From: Dyella_B sp035690825
Lineage (GTDB): Bacteria; Pseudomonadota; Gammaproteobacteria; Xanthomonadales; Rhodanobacteraceae
Reading direction: 5' to 3'
Assembly: GCF_051954575.1 (NCBI RefSeq)
Contig: NZ_JBQCHP010000133.1
Span: forward strand, 1 to 22,153
DNA: 22,153 nucleotides
Part shown: one piece after another, positions 15,013 to 21,977 of the stretch
Layout of the letters: every line of letters begins with the position of its first letter
Numbering within the stretch: position 1 is the first letter of the stretch
Position numbers and translations under genes: made by a program
Notes under the pieces: model-generated
The model's database searches: none
What the model was told of the DNA's origin: nothing
Seen by the model: only the letters and a program-made list of their open reading frames with translations

Positions 15013-16347
15013 GTGTCCACTTCTCTGCACCGACGCGCGACGAGCCGACCTGGGAAACAGCTTTGGTGGTACGGCCTGGCTGTACTTCCCTTGTTCGCCA
15101 GCCCTGGCGCGCAAGCCGTTCCCGCCTACGCGCGCCAGACCGGTTCGGCGTGTGCGGACTGCCACGCCGGCGCTTATGGGCCGGGGCTTACGCCGTACGG
15201 CATGCGTTTCAAGATGAATGGCTATACCGATACGGATGGCCAGGGCACGAAGATTCCCGCGGCCGTGCAGCTCACCGGCAGGCGCACCGTGCCGGCCACC
15301 GGCAAAAGCAGCAACCTGCTGAGCGAAGCGGACATCTATCTGGCCGGGCGCGTGTCGGACCAAGTGGGCGGCTACGTCAAGGTGCAGGTCAACAACAACG
15401 GGCAGGACAAATTCAACACGCAGTTGAGCGACGTGGACCTGCGCTTCGTTGCCAAGGACATGAAGCTCGGCGGCAAGGACGCGCTGGTCGGCGTCAGCGT
15501 CAACAACAATCCCGGCTTCAACGATCCGGTCAATGCGCTGCCGGCGTCCACCTTGAACGGCCCGCCCACGGTATCGGGCACCTTGCTCAATCCGTCCAGC
15601 TCCAACACGCTCGCCCATCGCGTGGTCGGCGCGAGCGTGTACGCGCTGTATGACAAGAACTGGTATGGCGAGCTTGGCACCTACAGCTCGCTGCCGACCT
15701 CGATGCAGTACGACCTGGGTTATTCGCTCGGCGGCGACCCGGGCAAGCTCAGCAATACCGTGTATGGGCGCTTTGCGTACATGAAGGATCTGAAGCGCCA
15801 GTTCTTCTCGGCCGGCCTGGTCGGCTTGACTACCGATCGCCAATTGCCGCGCAGCGGCCCGAGCGAGCACGTCACCGATCTTGGCTATGACGTCACGTAT
15901 CAATACCTGGGCAACCGCGAACACATCATCCAGCTTGCCTACGTGAACATCATGGAGCGCCGCCGCTATGCGACCACGCCGGCCGGCCCGATACCCGGCC
16001 TGCTCGCGCTGCCGCGCGGCGTGGTGCACGACCAGACCGCCACGCTCACCTACACGTTCAAGCAAAGCTACGGCGTGATCATTTCCCACCTGCTCAGCAC
16101 CGGCACGCACGACGTGGTGCGCTTCGTGCCGTATGGCGAACCGGATACCAGCAGCAACTCCTTCACCGTGTTCTGGACGCCGTTCGGCAAGGACGATTCG
16201 TTCACCTCCACCGCCAACCTGCGCCTGGCCGCCACCTGGTTCCGCTTCAACAAGTTCAACGGCAGCAGCACCAATGTGTTTGGTGTGCCGGGAACCAACG
16301 CGAAGGATCTCAATGCGTTTCTGCTTTTTGCGAGCGTGGCGTTCTAG
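15013..16347 (+). CDS. Fused monohaem cytochrome c-porin of the outer membrane, Cyc2-like
   Basis: The 444-residue precursor has a signal peptide (LWWYGLAVLPLFASPGAQA). It is followed at once by AVPAYARQTGSACADCHAGA, with a single haem site C47-A-D-C50-H51, then YGPGLTPYGMRFKMNGYT. This layout, a CxxCH directly after the signal peptide and then an outer-membrane barrel, is that of Cyc2, the iron-oxidising cytochrome-porin, whose N-terminus as I recall reads FARQTGxxCxxCH followed by LxxFGRxFKxxGY. The remaining 370 residues alternate polar and hydrophobic positions in beta-strand style and end in Phe (LFASVAF), the usual barrel-assembly signal. GTG 15013 is preceded by AAGGAG at 6 nt. It sits 17 nt after cytochrome b561 and before a cytochrome c. 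Iron is not proven as substrate; many Cyc2 relatives are uncharacterised. Confidence 0.82.
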   Translation: MSTSLHRRATSRPGKQLWWYGLAVLPLFASPGAQAVPAYARQTGSACADCHAGAYGPGLTPYGMRFKMNGYTDTDGQGTKIPAAVQLTGRRTVPATGKSSNLLSEADIYLAGRVSDQVGGYVKVQVNNNGQDKFNTQLSDVDLRFVAKDMKLGGKDALVGVSVNNNPGFNDPVNALPASTLNGPPTVSGTLLNPSSSNTLAHRVVGASVYALYDKNWYGELGTYSSLPTSMQYDLGYSLGGDPGKLSNTVYGRFAYMKDLKRQFFSAGLVGLTTDRQLPRSGPSEHVTDLGYDVTYQYLGNREHIIQLAYVNIMERRRYATTPAGPIPGLLALPRGVVHDQTATLTYTFKQSYGVIISHLLSTGTHDVVRFVPYGEPDTSSNSFTVFWTPFGKDDSFTSTANLRLAATWFRFNKFNGSSTNVFGVPGTNAKDLNAFLLFASVAF

Positions 16348-16379
16348 TTTTTTTCTTCGCATCCGTGCGATTTGATCTT

Positions 16380-16537
16380 GCCTCACCGTCATTCCGGCGA
16401 ACGCCGAGGCGCTTCACAACAGCGAAGCTGGTCAATCCAGTTCAAATACGGCGTCCGTAGGACACAAAACCGTTTTTGAGTGCTTCGCACGGATTGTTTC
16501 GACTGGATTCCGGCGTTCGCCGGAATGACGGTGAGGC
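16380..16537. repeat. Long inverted repeat with CCGGCGAACGCCG core
   Basis: Positions 16380-16406 and 16511-16537 are exact reverse complements (27 nt). Both contain the CATTCCGGCGAACGCCG core, read inverted in the second. AATCCAGT (16434-16441) and ACTGGATT (16502-16509) extend the pairing after a 27-nt bulge on the left side. The whole element lies between the cytochrome-porin and cytochrome c genes. Repeats with this sequence style are common in Xanthomonadales genomes. It may attenuate readthrough into the cytochrome c gene. Confidence 0.85.
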
Positions 16538-16586
16538 GTGTAAACAGCTTTCGCACTATCCAACAAGCCCGAACAGGAGTCAGAGA

Positions 16587-16988
16587 GTGATCCGATCAGT
16601 TTTGCGCCGGTCCCTGCGCGTTACGGCGATGGCAGCATTGGCTTTCGGCTGGACGCTGGCCTCACCCTTGAGCCACGCCGGCGATGCGTCCGCGGGTGCG
16701 GACGTATTCAAATCCGAATGCGCCGAATGCCATAGCCCCAAGCAAGGCAAGAACAAGAAAGGCCCCAGCCTGTTCGGCATCGTGGGGCGTGCGGCCGGCA
16801 CCGCACCCGACTACAAGTACACCGACGCCCTCACGCAGGCGCATTGGAACTGGACCGAAGACAAGCTGCACTGGTACCTGTCGCAACCGGCCAAGCAGGC
16901 CAATCCGGGCACCCGCATGAAGTACGACGGCCTGAACGATCCCAGGCAATTGGACGACCTCATTAGCTACCTAGGCACTCTTCACTGA
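16587..16988 (+). CDS. Small periplasmic cytochrome c (class I)
   Basis: This 133-residue precursor starts at GTG 16587, with AGGAG seven bases upstream, and has a signal peptide ending near SPLSHA. The mature part reads GDASAGADVFKSECAECHSP, with haem site C45-A-E-C48-H49. The predicted axial Met111 lies in NPGTRMKYDGL, and the fold matches mitochondrial-type/c2-type class I cytochromes (GPSLFGIVGRAAGTAPDYKY). It is soluble and periplasmic, and would shuttle single electrons. Its place just downstream of the cytochrome b561 and cytochrome-porin genes suggests it links the outer-membrane haem to the inner membrane or to a terminal oxidase. A 239-nt gap containing an inverted repeat separates it from the porin gene, so it may be transcribed separately. 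It is flanked on both sides by similar repeats. Confidence 0.92.
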   Translation: MIRSVLRRSLRVTAMAALAFGWTLASPLSHAGDASAGADVFKSECAECHSPKQGKNKKGPSLFGIVGRAAGTAPDYKYTDALTQAHWNWTEDKLHWYLSQPAKQANPGTRMKYDGLNDPRQLDDLISYLGTLH

Positions 16989-17134
16989 TGACACCTTCCC
17001 GCCGGTGATGACATTCCCTTGTCCGGAGCGATCGTCTATAAGGCGGTCATGCCGTACTCCTTTCTTTCCGGGCCTGGCCCCGACAAGCTGTCATCTCCGC
17101 TCGCGCGGAAGGTCGCCAAGGACAGATGGGTCGT

Positions 17135-17262
17135 CCCGGCGAACGCCGGACGCGGCGCGAAGCGCGGAGAACGTCCGAAGGACGGCCCCGAAGGGGTCAG
17201 CAAAGCGAATCACCCAGCGACCTGCACACCGCCAAAGACACTGGGCGCCGGCGTTCGCCGGG
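17135..17262. repeat. Inverted repeat with the same core, enclosing three GAA-loop hairpins
   Basis: CCCGGCGAACGCCGG (17135-17149) and its inverted copy (17248-17262) bound the element. Inside are three consecutive mini-hairpins, each with a GAA loop: GCGC/GCGC (17155-17165), CGTCC/GGACG (17172-17184) and CCCC/GGGG (17186-17196). The element fills most of the 302-nt space between the cytochrome c gene and the TorF-like gene. Nothing else is recognised in 16989-17134 except T/C-rich unstructured sequence. The core resembles that of the repeat at 16380. Confidence 0.75.
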
Positions 17263-17290
17263 GCGAAGAAGCATTGCGGAGCTTCGCACA

Positions 17291-18055
17291 GTGACGCCCC
17301 TCTACGTACTCAAGCGCATCCCTTTTGCCGTCTTGCCGGCAATCCTGTTCACAACACCGCTCCTCGCCCAATCCGACACCCTCAGCGGCGCCGTGGCAGT
17401 GAGCTCCCAGCTGATCGATCGCGGCCTGGCCATTTCGCCGAATACGCCGATCGTGCAAGGCAACGTCACCTGGAGCTCGGCCTCCGGCTGGATCCTGGGC
17501 ATGTCCGCAGCGACCGAACTGCGTTCGGTCGGGCACGGCTCCGAAGCGATGGCCGAGGTGGCGCACTACTGGCCGCTTACCAGCGACTGGCGCATGCAGG
17601 CCGGCGTGGTCTATTACGGTTATCCCGGCAACGGCCCTAGCCGCCCGTTCGAACGGGTCGAAACCGGCGTGAACTGGATGTACCGGGACGTACTGAGTTT
17701 CGGCCTCTCCGCCATCACGCTCACCCATGGCGATGACCATTCGCCACGCGGCGCGGCGGACGTCGACGTGCACTGGCCGCTGCCGCAGCATTTCGCCGTT
17801 TCCGCCGGCCTGGGCGTAGCCCAGCCGCTGACCGGTCCGGTCGATTACGGCAGCTACGTCCCCAACGGCCCGTACGGCGGTTACGTCTACCGCCACGCGC
17901 GGATGCGCTCATACTACGGCTACGGCCATGTCGGCCTGGCTTGGGGCTACGGCCCGTGGCGGGTGGAGCTGGACCGCGTCTTCACCGACCCGGACATCCG
18001 CCGCCAGGGCGCCGCCGCCGCGCCCTGGGTCGGCACGGTCTCGTGGGCTTTTTAA
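17291..18055 (+). CDS. TorF-like outer-membrane beta-barrel protein
   Basis: The 254-residue precursor has a signal peptide (FAVLPAILFTTPLLAQ) and then DTLSGAVAVSSQLIDRGLAI followed by SPNTPIVQGNVTWSSASGWI. This is close to the N-terminal signature of the TorF/gcw_chp family of putative porins, where a short first strand pair is followed by xRGxxxSxxxPxxQG. Aromatic-rich alternating strands continue to the end, and the last residue is Phe (VSWAF), as expected for an outer-membrane barrel. No haem motif is present. GTG 17291 was chosen because GGAG lies nine bases upstream and the signal peptide follows directly; the frame is open to 17126 but runs through a repeat element. It follows the cytochrome c gene and may be a pore for the same system. 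The transported solute is unknown. Confidence 0.72.
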   Translation: MTPLYVLKRIPFAVLPAILFTTPLLAQSDTLSGAVAVSSQLIDRGLAISPNTPIVQGNVTWSSASGWILGMSAATELRSVGHGSEAMAEVAHYWPLTSDWRMQAGVVYYGYPGNGPSRPFERVETGVNWMYRDVLSFGLSAITLTHGDDHSPRGAADVDVHWPLPQHFAVSAGLGVAQPLTGPVDYGSYVPNGPYGGYVYRHARMRSYYGYGHVGLAWGYGPWRVELDRVFTDPDIRRQGAAAAPWVGTVSWAF

Positions 18056-18093
18056 ACACGAAGGCAACCTTTTGGCGCCGAAATGGCACCTAA

Positions 18094-18265
18094 GGATGAT
18101 CTGATCAGTTCCACGCAGGCGTCACCGGTCCTGTCTGTTCGCAGATCACAGGGCCAGTGGCGAAGACAGACTGGCCGTCTGTCGAGACAATGGACCGAAG
18201 AGATGCGAACAGACAGGACCGGCCCGAAGGGTGATGCCGCCTACGTGGAACTGATCAGAGCATCC
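18094..18265. repeat. 172-nt imperfect palindromic element, MITE-like, directly upstream of the ECF sigma gene
   Basis: The outer arms share CTGATCAGTTCCACG (18101-18115, inverted at 18244-18258). With one mismatch this extends outward to GGATG (18094; 18265 on the other strand) and inward to AGGCG. A second perfect 19-bp arm pair follows: CCGGTCCTGTCTGTTCGCA (18125-18143) with its complement at 18204-18222. The centre (18144-18203) holds further small hairpins such as GACAGAC/GTCTGTC (18165-18182). The right arm carries about 16 extra bases relative to the left. The element ends 26 nt before the sigma factor ATG, so any promoter or leader of that operon lies in or next to it. Confidence 0.8.
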
Positions 18266-18291
18266 TCCGTCCACCGACGCCATCGACTCCC

Positions 18292-18873
18292 ATGAACGAC
18301 GCCGAATCATCCACCGACGCCACCGATCGCCTGCTGCTGCAACGCATGGCGGCGGGCGATCGCGTCGCGCTGGCCACGCTGTACCGCAGCTACCACGGCC
18401 GCCTGTGTCGCTTCCTGTCGCGCCTGACCCGGCGCGCGGACGTGATCGAGGAAGTGATCAACGACTGCTTCTGGATCGCCTGGCAGAAAGCCGGCGATTT
18501 CCGCGGCGACTCGCGCGTGTCCACCTGGATCATGGGCATTGCCTATCGCTGCGGCCTGAAAGCGCTGCGGCAGCACGGCGACGAACCGGTCGACGACAAC
18601 ATTCCGGAAGACCGCGTACCGGCGACCGATCCGGAGGAAGACCGCGAATTGCGCGACTGGCTGGGCAAAGGCCTCGAACGCCTGTCCGCCGACCAGCGCG
18701 CGGTGGTGGAACTGGTCTACGGCGAAGGCCACACCCTCGACGATGTCGCCACCATCATGCAATGCCCAGTGGGCACGGTGAAAGCACGGTTGTTTCATGC
18801 GCGCGTCAAATTGCGCAACGTACTGCCGACTCTCGCCGAACGCTCACTTACCGTGAAAGAGCAAGCGCCATGA
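18292..18873 (+). CDS. ECF-type RNA polymerase sigma factor
   Basis: The 193-residue protein has the two domains of extracytoplasmic-function sigma factors. Region 2 is at about 30-95 (LYRSYHGRLCRFLSRLTRRA, then EEVINDCFWIAWQKAGDFRG and VSTWIMGIAYRCGLKAL). Region 4 is at about 130-180 (LERLSADQRAVVELVYGEGH, then TLDDVATIMQCPVGTVKARL), with a clear helix-turn-helix. It would direct RNA polymerase to a small regulon, usually including its own operon. The start is at ATG 18292, just downstream of the palindromic element. Its TGA overlaps the ATG of the anti-sigma gene (ATGA, 18870-18873), the standard sign of stoichiometric coupled synthesis. The gene resembles RpoE-like group members, but the ECF subgroup was not determined. 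Confidence 0.95.
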   Translation: MNDAESSTDATDRLLLQRMAAGDRVALATLYRSYHGRLCRFLSRLTRRADVIEEVINDCFWIAWQKAGDFRGDSRVSTWIMGIAYRCGLKALRQHGDEPVDDNIPEDRVPATDPEEDRELRDWLGKGLERLSADQRAVVELVYGEGHTLDDVATIMQCPVGTVKARLFHARVKLRNVLPTLAERSLTVKEQAP

Positions 18874-19514
18874 CGATGCTACCGACCTATTCCAGCCAGG
18901 ATTGCCCACGCGCGTGGGAAATGATGCCGTGGGTGCTGCAGCAAAGCGCCACACAGGAACAAAGCGAATGGCTGACGCAGCACCTGGCGCAATGCGCGGC
19001 ATGCCGCGCGGAGTTCGCGCAGCAAAGCCGCCTGAAACAGGCGATGTCGCTGCCTTCGGATGTGCACGTGGACATGGAAGCGGGTCTGCAACGCCTGCTC
19101 GGCCGCCTGGATGCACCCGTGCAACAGGAACCGCAACCGCTGCGCGCACGATCGGGCGGATGGCTGATGCGCGCTTTGGCGGCGGCGGTATTGATCCAGG
19201 CCATCGGCATCGGCGCACTCGGCCTGAAGGTGTGGTCGAGCGGCGGCAACACGGCGTATCGCACGCTCAGCCAGGAACCGTCGACGCCCGCGACGGCCGG
19301 CGCCATCCGCGTGGTGCCTGACGCAGGCATGACGCTGGCCGACTGGAACGCCCTGTTGCACTCGCTGCAGTTGCAGGTGGTGGGCGGCCCGAACGATGTG
19401 GGCGCCTACACCGTCGCCCCCAGCGCCAGCACACCGAAAACCCAGGACACCGTACAGCAACTGCGCGCCGCGCGCGGCGTCCGCCTGGCCGAACCGGTGA
19501 CCGGCACTCCATGA
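18870..19514 (+). CDS. Transmembrane anti-sigma factor with zinc-finger (ZAS) domain
   Basis: The 214-residue protein begins with an anti-sigma domain. H38-L-A-Q-C42-A-A-C45 is the HxxxCxxC zinc-binding motif of ZAS proteins (zf-HC2). A single membrane helix follows at about 99-122 (LMRALAAAVLIQAIGIGALG), and then a periplasmic domain of about 90 residues that ends with APSASTPKTQDTVQQLRAAR. The last part, with MTLADWNALLHSLQLQVVGG, resembles small domains that sense or bind in the periplasm, but no named family was recognised. It would hold the sigma factor at the inner membrane until a periplasmic signal releases it. It overlaps its partner genes by 4 nt at both ends, so it is translated in a block of three. 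Confidence 0.9.
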   Translation: MTMLPTYSSQDCPRAWEMMPWVLQQSATQEQSEWLTQHLAQCAACRAEFAQQSRLKQAMSLPSDVHVDMEAGLQRLLGRLDAPVQQEPQPLRARSGGWLMRALAAAVLIQAIGIGALGLKVWSSGGNTAYRTLSQEPSTPATAGAIRVVPDAGMTLADWNALLHSLQLQVVGGPNDVGAYTVAPSASTPKTQDTVQQLRAARGVRLAEPVTGTP

Positions 19515-20788
19515 AGCGCGTCATGAAACATGGCGCGTTCGCGCTCGCCAGCGTCCTCGCGTGCCTGGGCGCATCGCACGCATCGGCCAAGGACCCGCCG
19601 GTCGCGTCCAGCATGGATAGCCAGCGCGACATCGTGCTGGCTGTGAACAATCCGATCGAGCCGCCGGCGATGCATGCCGGCTCCAGCCTGATCGGCTATG
19701 TTCCGTCGGGCTATTACGGCGCCGGCCAGCGCGCCGCATCCGAATTGAACGACCTGAAGCAGCATTACAGCCTGCATGAAGTGGCCGGCTGGCCGATCAA
19801 GGCGCTGGGCGTCTATTGCGTGGTGGTGGAAACGCCTGCGGGTACGGATCGCGATGCGCTGCTGAAAACCCTCGCGCAGGACCATCGCGTCAAGCTGGCG
19901 CAGCCGCTGCAGGATTACTCGGTCTATTCCAACCTTCCGCCGAAAGACGATCATCGCTACAACGACCCGTACGTCGACCTGCAACGCGGCTTCGTCGAAA
20001 CCGATGCCGCGCTGGCGCAAAACCTGAGCAAGGGCGAAGGCGTGCATATCGCCGTTGTCGACACCGGCGCCGACCTCACCCATCCAGATCTGCAAGGGCG
20101 CATCCACGATACGCACGACATGGTCGATGGCGATGCGAGGGCGTTCGGTCGCGATCATCACGGCACCGAAGTAGCCGGCGTAATCGCAGCGGATGCGAAC
20201 AACCACCAAGGCATCGTCGGCATCGCGCCGGATGCCGTGCTCAGCATCTACAAGGCCTGCTGGTATGCGGCCAGCAGCGCCGGCGCGCACTGCAATTCGT
20301 TCACGCTGGCCAAGGCGCTGGCCGCCATCATCGATACCGATGCGCGCATCGTGAACCTAAGCCTCGGCGGCCCCGCCGATCCGCTGCTGGATAAGTTGCT
20401 GGGGCAATTGCTCAACCAGGGCCGCATCGTGGTCGCCGCGCTGCCGCCGAACGGAAACCTGGGCGGCTTCCCGGACAACGCGCCCGGCGTGATCGTGGTG
20501 CGCGTCAGCGCCACTGGCCCCGCGCCATCGGGCGTGCTCAGCGCGCCCGGCAACGATATCCTCACCACCCAGCCCGGCGGCGGCTACGACTTCACCTCCG
20601 GCTCGTCCATGGCCGCCGCCCACGTCAGCGGCATCGTCGCCCTGCTGCTCGCCGCCGATCCGCACTTGGACGCGAACGCCGTGCGCGATCTCCTGCTACG
20701 CACCAGCAAAACCTCCAACGGCATGCTGCAGGTGAACGCCGCAGCGGCCGTTGCGTCTGCGCAGAACGCGCACGCCATTGCGCATTGA
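19511..20788 (+). CDS. Secreted subtilisin-like serine protease (family S8)
   Basis: The 425-residue precursor has a signal peptide (GAFALASVLACLGASHASA) and a propeptide region to about 150, possibly an I9-like inhibitor (VYCVVVETPAGTDRDALLKT). The S8 catalytic domain follows. The triad is visible: D184 in HIAVVDTGADLTHPDL, H217 in DHHGTEVAGVIAA, and S366 in SGSSMAAAHVSGIVALLL. The oxyanion-hole segment, normally xAAGNxG, reads VVAALPPNGNLGGFP, so the position of the stabilising Asn is uncertain (possibly N314). The protein should act in the periplasm or outside the cell. Its ATG overlaps the anti-sigma TGA, so the protease is made together with the sigma/anti-sigma pair. It could cut the anti-sigma periplasmic domain or be an effector of the stress response. 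Confidence 0.92.
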   Translation: MKRVMKHGAFALASVLACLGASHASAKDPPVASSMDSQRDIVLAVNNPIEPPAMHAGSSLIGYVPSGYYGAGQRAASELNDLKQHYSLHEVAGWPIKALGVYCVVVETPAGTDRDALLKTLAQDHRVKLAQPLQDYSVYSNLPPKDDHRYNDPYVDLQRGFVETDAALAQNLSKGEGVHIAVVDTGADLTHPDLQGRIHDTHDMVDGDARAFGRDHHGTEVAGVIAADANNHQGIVGIAPDAVLSIYKACWYAASSAGAHCNSFTLAKALAAIIDTDARIVNLSLGGPADPLLDKLLGQLLNQGRIVVAALPPNGNLGGFPDNAPGVIVVRVSATGPAPSGVLSAPGNDILTTQPGGGYDFTSGSSMAAAHVSGIVALLLAADPHLDANAVRDLLLRTSKTSNGMLQVNAAAAVASAQNAHAIAH

Positions 20789-20860
20789 TGCCTGCCATTG
20801 CAAGGCTGGTCGGGAGTGATCGGATTTGCGCCGGGTTCGGCAGCAAGTTCCAACCGATGG

Positions 20861-21874
20861 CTACGCCTGCTCCACTCGATAGCGCCCGCTGGTGCGATGC
20901 CATTCCAGGTTTCCCGCCATCCAGGCTCTGAGCCCGCCTAGATAGCGCGTGAGTTCCACAGTGGCGTTCTGCAGCAATTCTCGCTCGGTGTGCTCGTATT
21001 CGCACATCAGGGCATCATGCATTTCAGCGCTGAGCGCCACGGCCTCCTTGTGAGAACAGCCGCGTTCGGCTGTCAGCAACTGCGGCAAATTGAAATTTCC
21101 TATCTCGGCCACGCTTTCTTTAGAGCACGAGTAGAGATCGTTCACGATGCTGGTTGCGCTGGCGGCAAGTACGGACGCGCGGCGCACCTTTTGCGACGCA
21201 TAGATGTTTGCCGGCAATTCATAGCCACCTACCACATCGATCAACGACAGGCAGGGCATGAAACTATTGACTTGTCTTTGCGCCAGGTATTCATAGATCG
21301 CTTGAGTCGACCCCAAGATGCGGAATGCCGCTTCCGAGGTCATGGTCACGAATACCGCGATGATTTCGTGGCGCACCCTGGCAACTTGCGAAGGCGTGGC
21401 CAATGCCTGCACTCGTTGCAGATATGCGTTCAATCCAACCAAAACCGGATCTGCATTCAAAGCCGTGCCAAGCGCGGTCGAATAAGGCTCGACCAGATAT
21501 GCGGGTTCCAATGCAGCAAGGGCGAGCGACAGGCGAGGAGCGACCAAGGTGGGGACGGCCCCACGATGTATATCGTCACCATAGTAATCGTCCACCGCGA
21601 AGAGTGCCCCCAAGCATTGCGCAGCCAGGAGCAAGCGATCGGCATCATGGGCATCCGGATAGCAAAGCATCACAAGCCTTCCAAAACTTGATTCCCGCAG
21701 CATCCGATGCTCACCACGATAAATGCCGATCGGCCCGATCCAGTCCAACAGCAGATTGTCGATATGGCTGGCTAGATGCTCGTCGGTACGGATAGGAGAT
21801 GGACAGTACAGGGTAGGAATTTCTGCGGAAAGCGCAGCCACACGCGATTGGTCTGCAACAAGGTCCTGATCCAT
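20861..21874 (-). CDS. Type I terpene synthase (bacterial class, sesqui- or monoterpene cyclase)
   Basis: The 337-residue protein carries the full set of type I terpene cyclase motifs. An Asp-rich FAVDDYYGDDIHRG (D95, D96, D100) binds magnesium. N245-D-L-Y-S249-C-S-K-E253 is the NSE triad. R200, about 45 residues upstream of the NSE motif, fits the diphosphate sensor, and the C-terminal WHRTSGRY gives the RY pair at 331-332. These enzymes ionise an isoprenyl diphosphate (GPP, FPP or methyl-GPP) and cyclise it; the product cannot be predicted from the sequence. The ribosome-binding site AAAGGAGGAG is the strongest in the window. Codons are visibly more A/T-rich than in neighbouring genes, suggesting transfer. 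It is convergent to the S8 protease and no methyltransferase, P450, prenyltransferase or encapsulin is visible before the window ends at 22153. Confidence 0.92.
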   Translation of the reverse strand: MDQDLVADQSRVAALSAEIPTLYCPSPIRTDEHLASHIDNLLLDWIGPIGIYRGEHRMLRESSFGRLVMLCYPDAHDADRLLLAAQCLGALFAVDDYYGDDIHRGAVPTLVAPRLSLALAALEPAYLVEPYSTALGTALNADPVLVGLNAYLQRVQALATPSQVARVRHEIIAVFVTMTSEAAFRILGSTQAIYEYLAQRQVNSFMPCLSLIDVVGGYELPANIYASQKVRRASVLAASATSIVNDLYSCSKESVAEIGNFNLPQLLTAERGCSHKEAVALSAEMHDALMCEYEHTERELLQNATVELTRYLGGLRAWMAGNLEWHRTSGRYRVEQA

Positions 21875-21977
21875 GAAACGCTCCTCCTTTAAGGTGATTG
21901 GAACAACCTGGCGATTAAAGCAATGCCGAAAACAACAGCTATGCCTAGGGCCTGTTCACACGATTGGCGTAGCCCGC

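Noticed and set aside
14917..16392. 491-codon minus-strand open frame opposite the cytochrome-porin
   Set aside because: It is antisense to a gene with signal peptide, haem motif and good ribosome-binding site; low-complexity Arg/His/Val-rich translation.
18083..18295. 70-codon plus-strand open frame before the sigma factor
   Set aside because: It lies almost wholly in the 172-nt palindromic element and has no recognisable product.
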